Source: Selaginella moellendorffii (taxonomy: Eukaryota > Streptophyta > Lycopodiopsida > Selaginellales > Selaginellaceae). From it: a stretch of DNA of 58,698 bases. The stretch's first letter is position 1; every line of letters starts with the position of its first letter. Below the pieces are notes generated by a model. It was given only the letters and a program-made list of their open reading frames with translations. It was not told the DNA's origin and searched no databases. Positions 57,842-58,698 of this stretch are shown here, piece after piece. The translations under genes were made by a program, and so were the position numbers. The DNA lies in contig NW_003314411.1 of the NCBI RefSeq assembly GCF_000143415.4, positions 1 to 58,698 of the forward strand. The letters run 5' to 3'.

Positions 57842-58698
57842 TGAGATAGATCGGTACAGATGGATGTATAAAGGTCACCCCATGGGGCATCAGATCTATT
57901 GGCAAAGTTATTGCATGTTGTTGTTGTTGCTTCTAGAATGTCTTGAAGCTTGCTTAAGGTGGGTGACAAATTATTGTTGGGTAAACTGCAATTCATCAAG
58001 CCTGTAGGGTGGATGTTTTGATGATGAACTAATACTGATGAGAGCCACTAAAACCTCTATTCAAATTTCACATTTACTAATTAATTTACCTTTTCTCGTA
58101 AAGTATGGGCATTCTTGGATGATGATCTATTTCATTGCACACTAGCAAAGCATCCAACCTTTTATATTTGGAACTTATTTTGGAGGGACAGTAGCATTGG
58201 AGTAAGGAGTGATTTTATTGAAAACTAACCTCAAGTTAATTTAAAAACATAATGGGTCTATATTAATCCTACATGCGTATAGTAAGTTTTGAGTTCAAAT
58301 TCTGTGAGTAAATATTTAATGTTTGAATCCTGTTGTGGTGTCAAAATACACTTTATCCAATACAAGGAAATAACAAATACATAACAATGTAAGTGCTATA
58401 GAAGTTTATGGCTTAATTTCCTCATATTTTTCTAATGTGGCTACTATTGCTGACTATGATGGAGGCAATAGGCTATTGTACTATAGGCCTCTCCATTTTG
58501 GGTGAATTTTCTAGCCACTCAAAGAATTTTTCATTAAGAAAATCTACAAGATAAACATAATAGAAAGATTGATACTAGATCATTTAGTTTATATGATCTT
58601 TTACACTGCTTGACTTTTACCAAGTACTTCATTTTCTTTTAGGTGCTATGATCAGTAAACTTCCATTCGAGGTATATAATATCTATTTTAAGCATTGC
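57842..58698. other. AT-rich 3' flank, no gene recognised
   Basis: After the Spherulin-4-like stop the sequence is AT-rich with short frames only. A short CT/TTG-rich stretch lies at 57917-57935. No RNA gene or repeat structure was seen. Confidence 0.45.

Overview
This is nuclear DNA from a land plant, most likely a lycophyte close to Selaginella. That assignment is inferred from three things: very short introns (about 50-60 bp) with clean GT-AG borders; plant-only genes such as ARC3, plant-type PPR genes and COP9 signalosome subunit 3; and tight spacing of host genes between dense blocks of transposable-element debris.

Layout. 1-4148: edge of a minus-strand gene, then an apparently intact four-exon Mutator-like transposase gene with a SWIM zinc finger. 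4773-5576: piece of a P-class PPR gene. 5577-22660: repeat territory. An old, decayed Ty3/gypsy-type element on the minus strand is split inside its integrase gene by an 11-kb complex. That complex holds one complete non-coding LTR element (12523-19266, minus) and a second, truncated copy facing the other way (8209-12522, plus). 24040-26600: pieces of CSN3 and aminopeptidase P, and a decayed Copia-like element.

26690-34960 (block X) and 35400-42860 (block Y) are two closely similar segmental copies. Each holds an aminopeptidase P piece, a cytochrome P450 gene, a tRNA-Ile-like sequence, and broken copies of a PPR gene, ARC3 and an unrecognised gene. The PPR, ARC3 and tRNA parts derive from the functional neighbourhood at about 48.8-53.7 kb, mostly inverted and with internal micro-inversions. 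The P450 in block Y is open across nine exons; the block X copy has a 1-bp deletion.

43356-55308 is the functional host core. CSN3 (minus) and an acidic, possibly histone-chaperone protein (plus) are head to head 81 bp apart. ARC3 (minus), a plastid-division gene, and a PLS-type PPR gene (plus) are head to head 125 bp apart. A tRNA-Ile-like gene and a membrane-anchored methyltransferase (minus) follow. 57014-57841 is a secreted Spherulin-4-like protein gene with a decayed paralogue 1.5 kb upstream.

The host genes do not form one pathway. ARC3 acts in plastid division, PPR proteins in organelle RNA processing, and CSN3 in cullin deneddylation. The main interest is structural: the mirror-image retroelement complex, the twin chimeric duplication blocks, and the possible foreign origin of the Spherulin-4 gene. 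All gene identifications come from reading the translations by eye; no database search was run.
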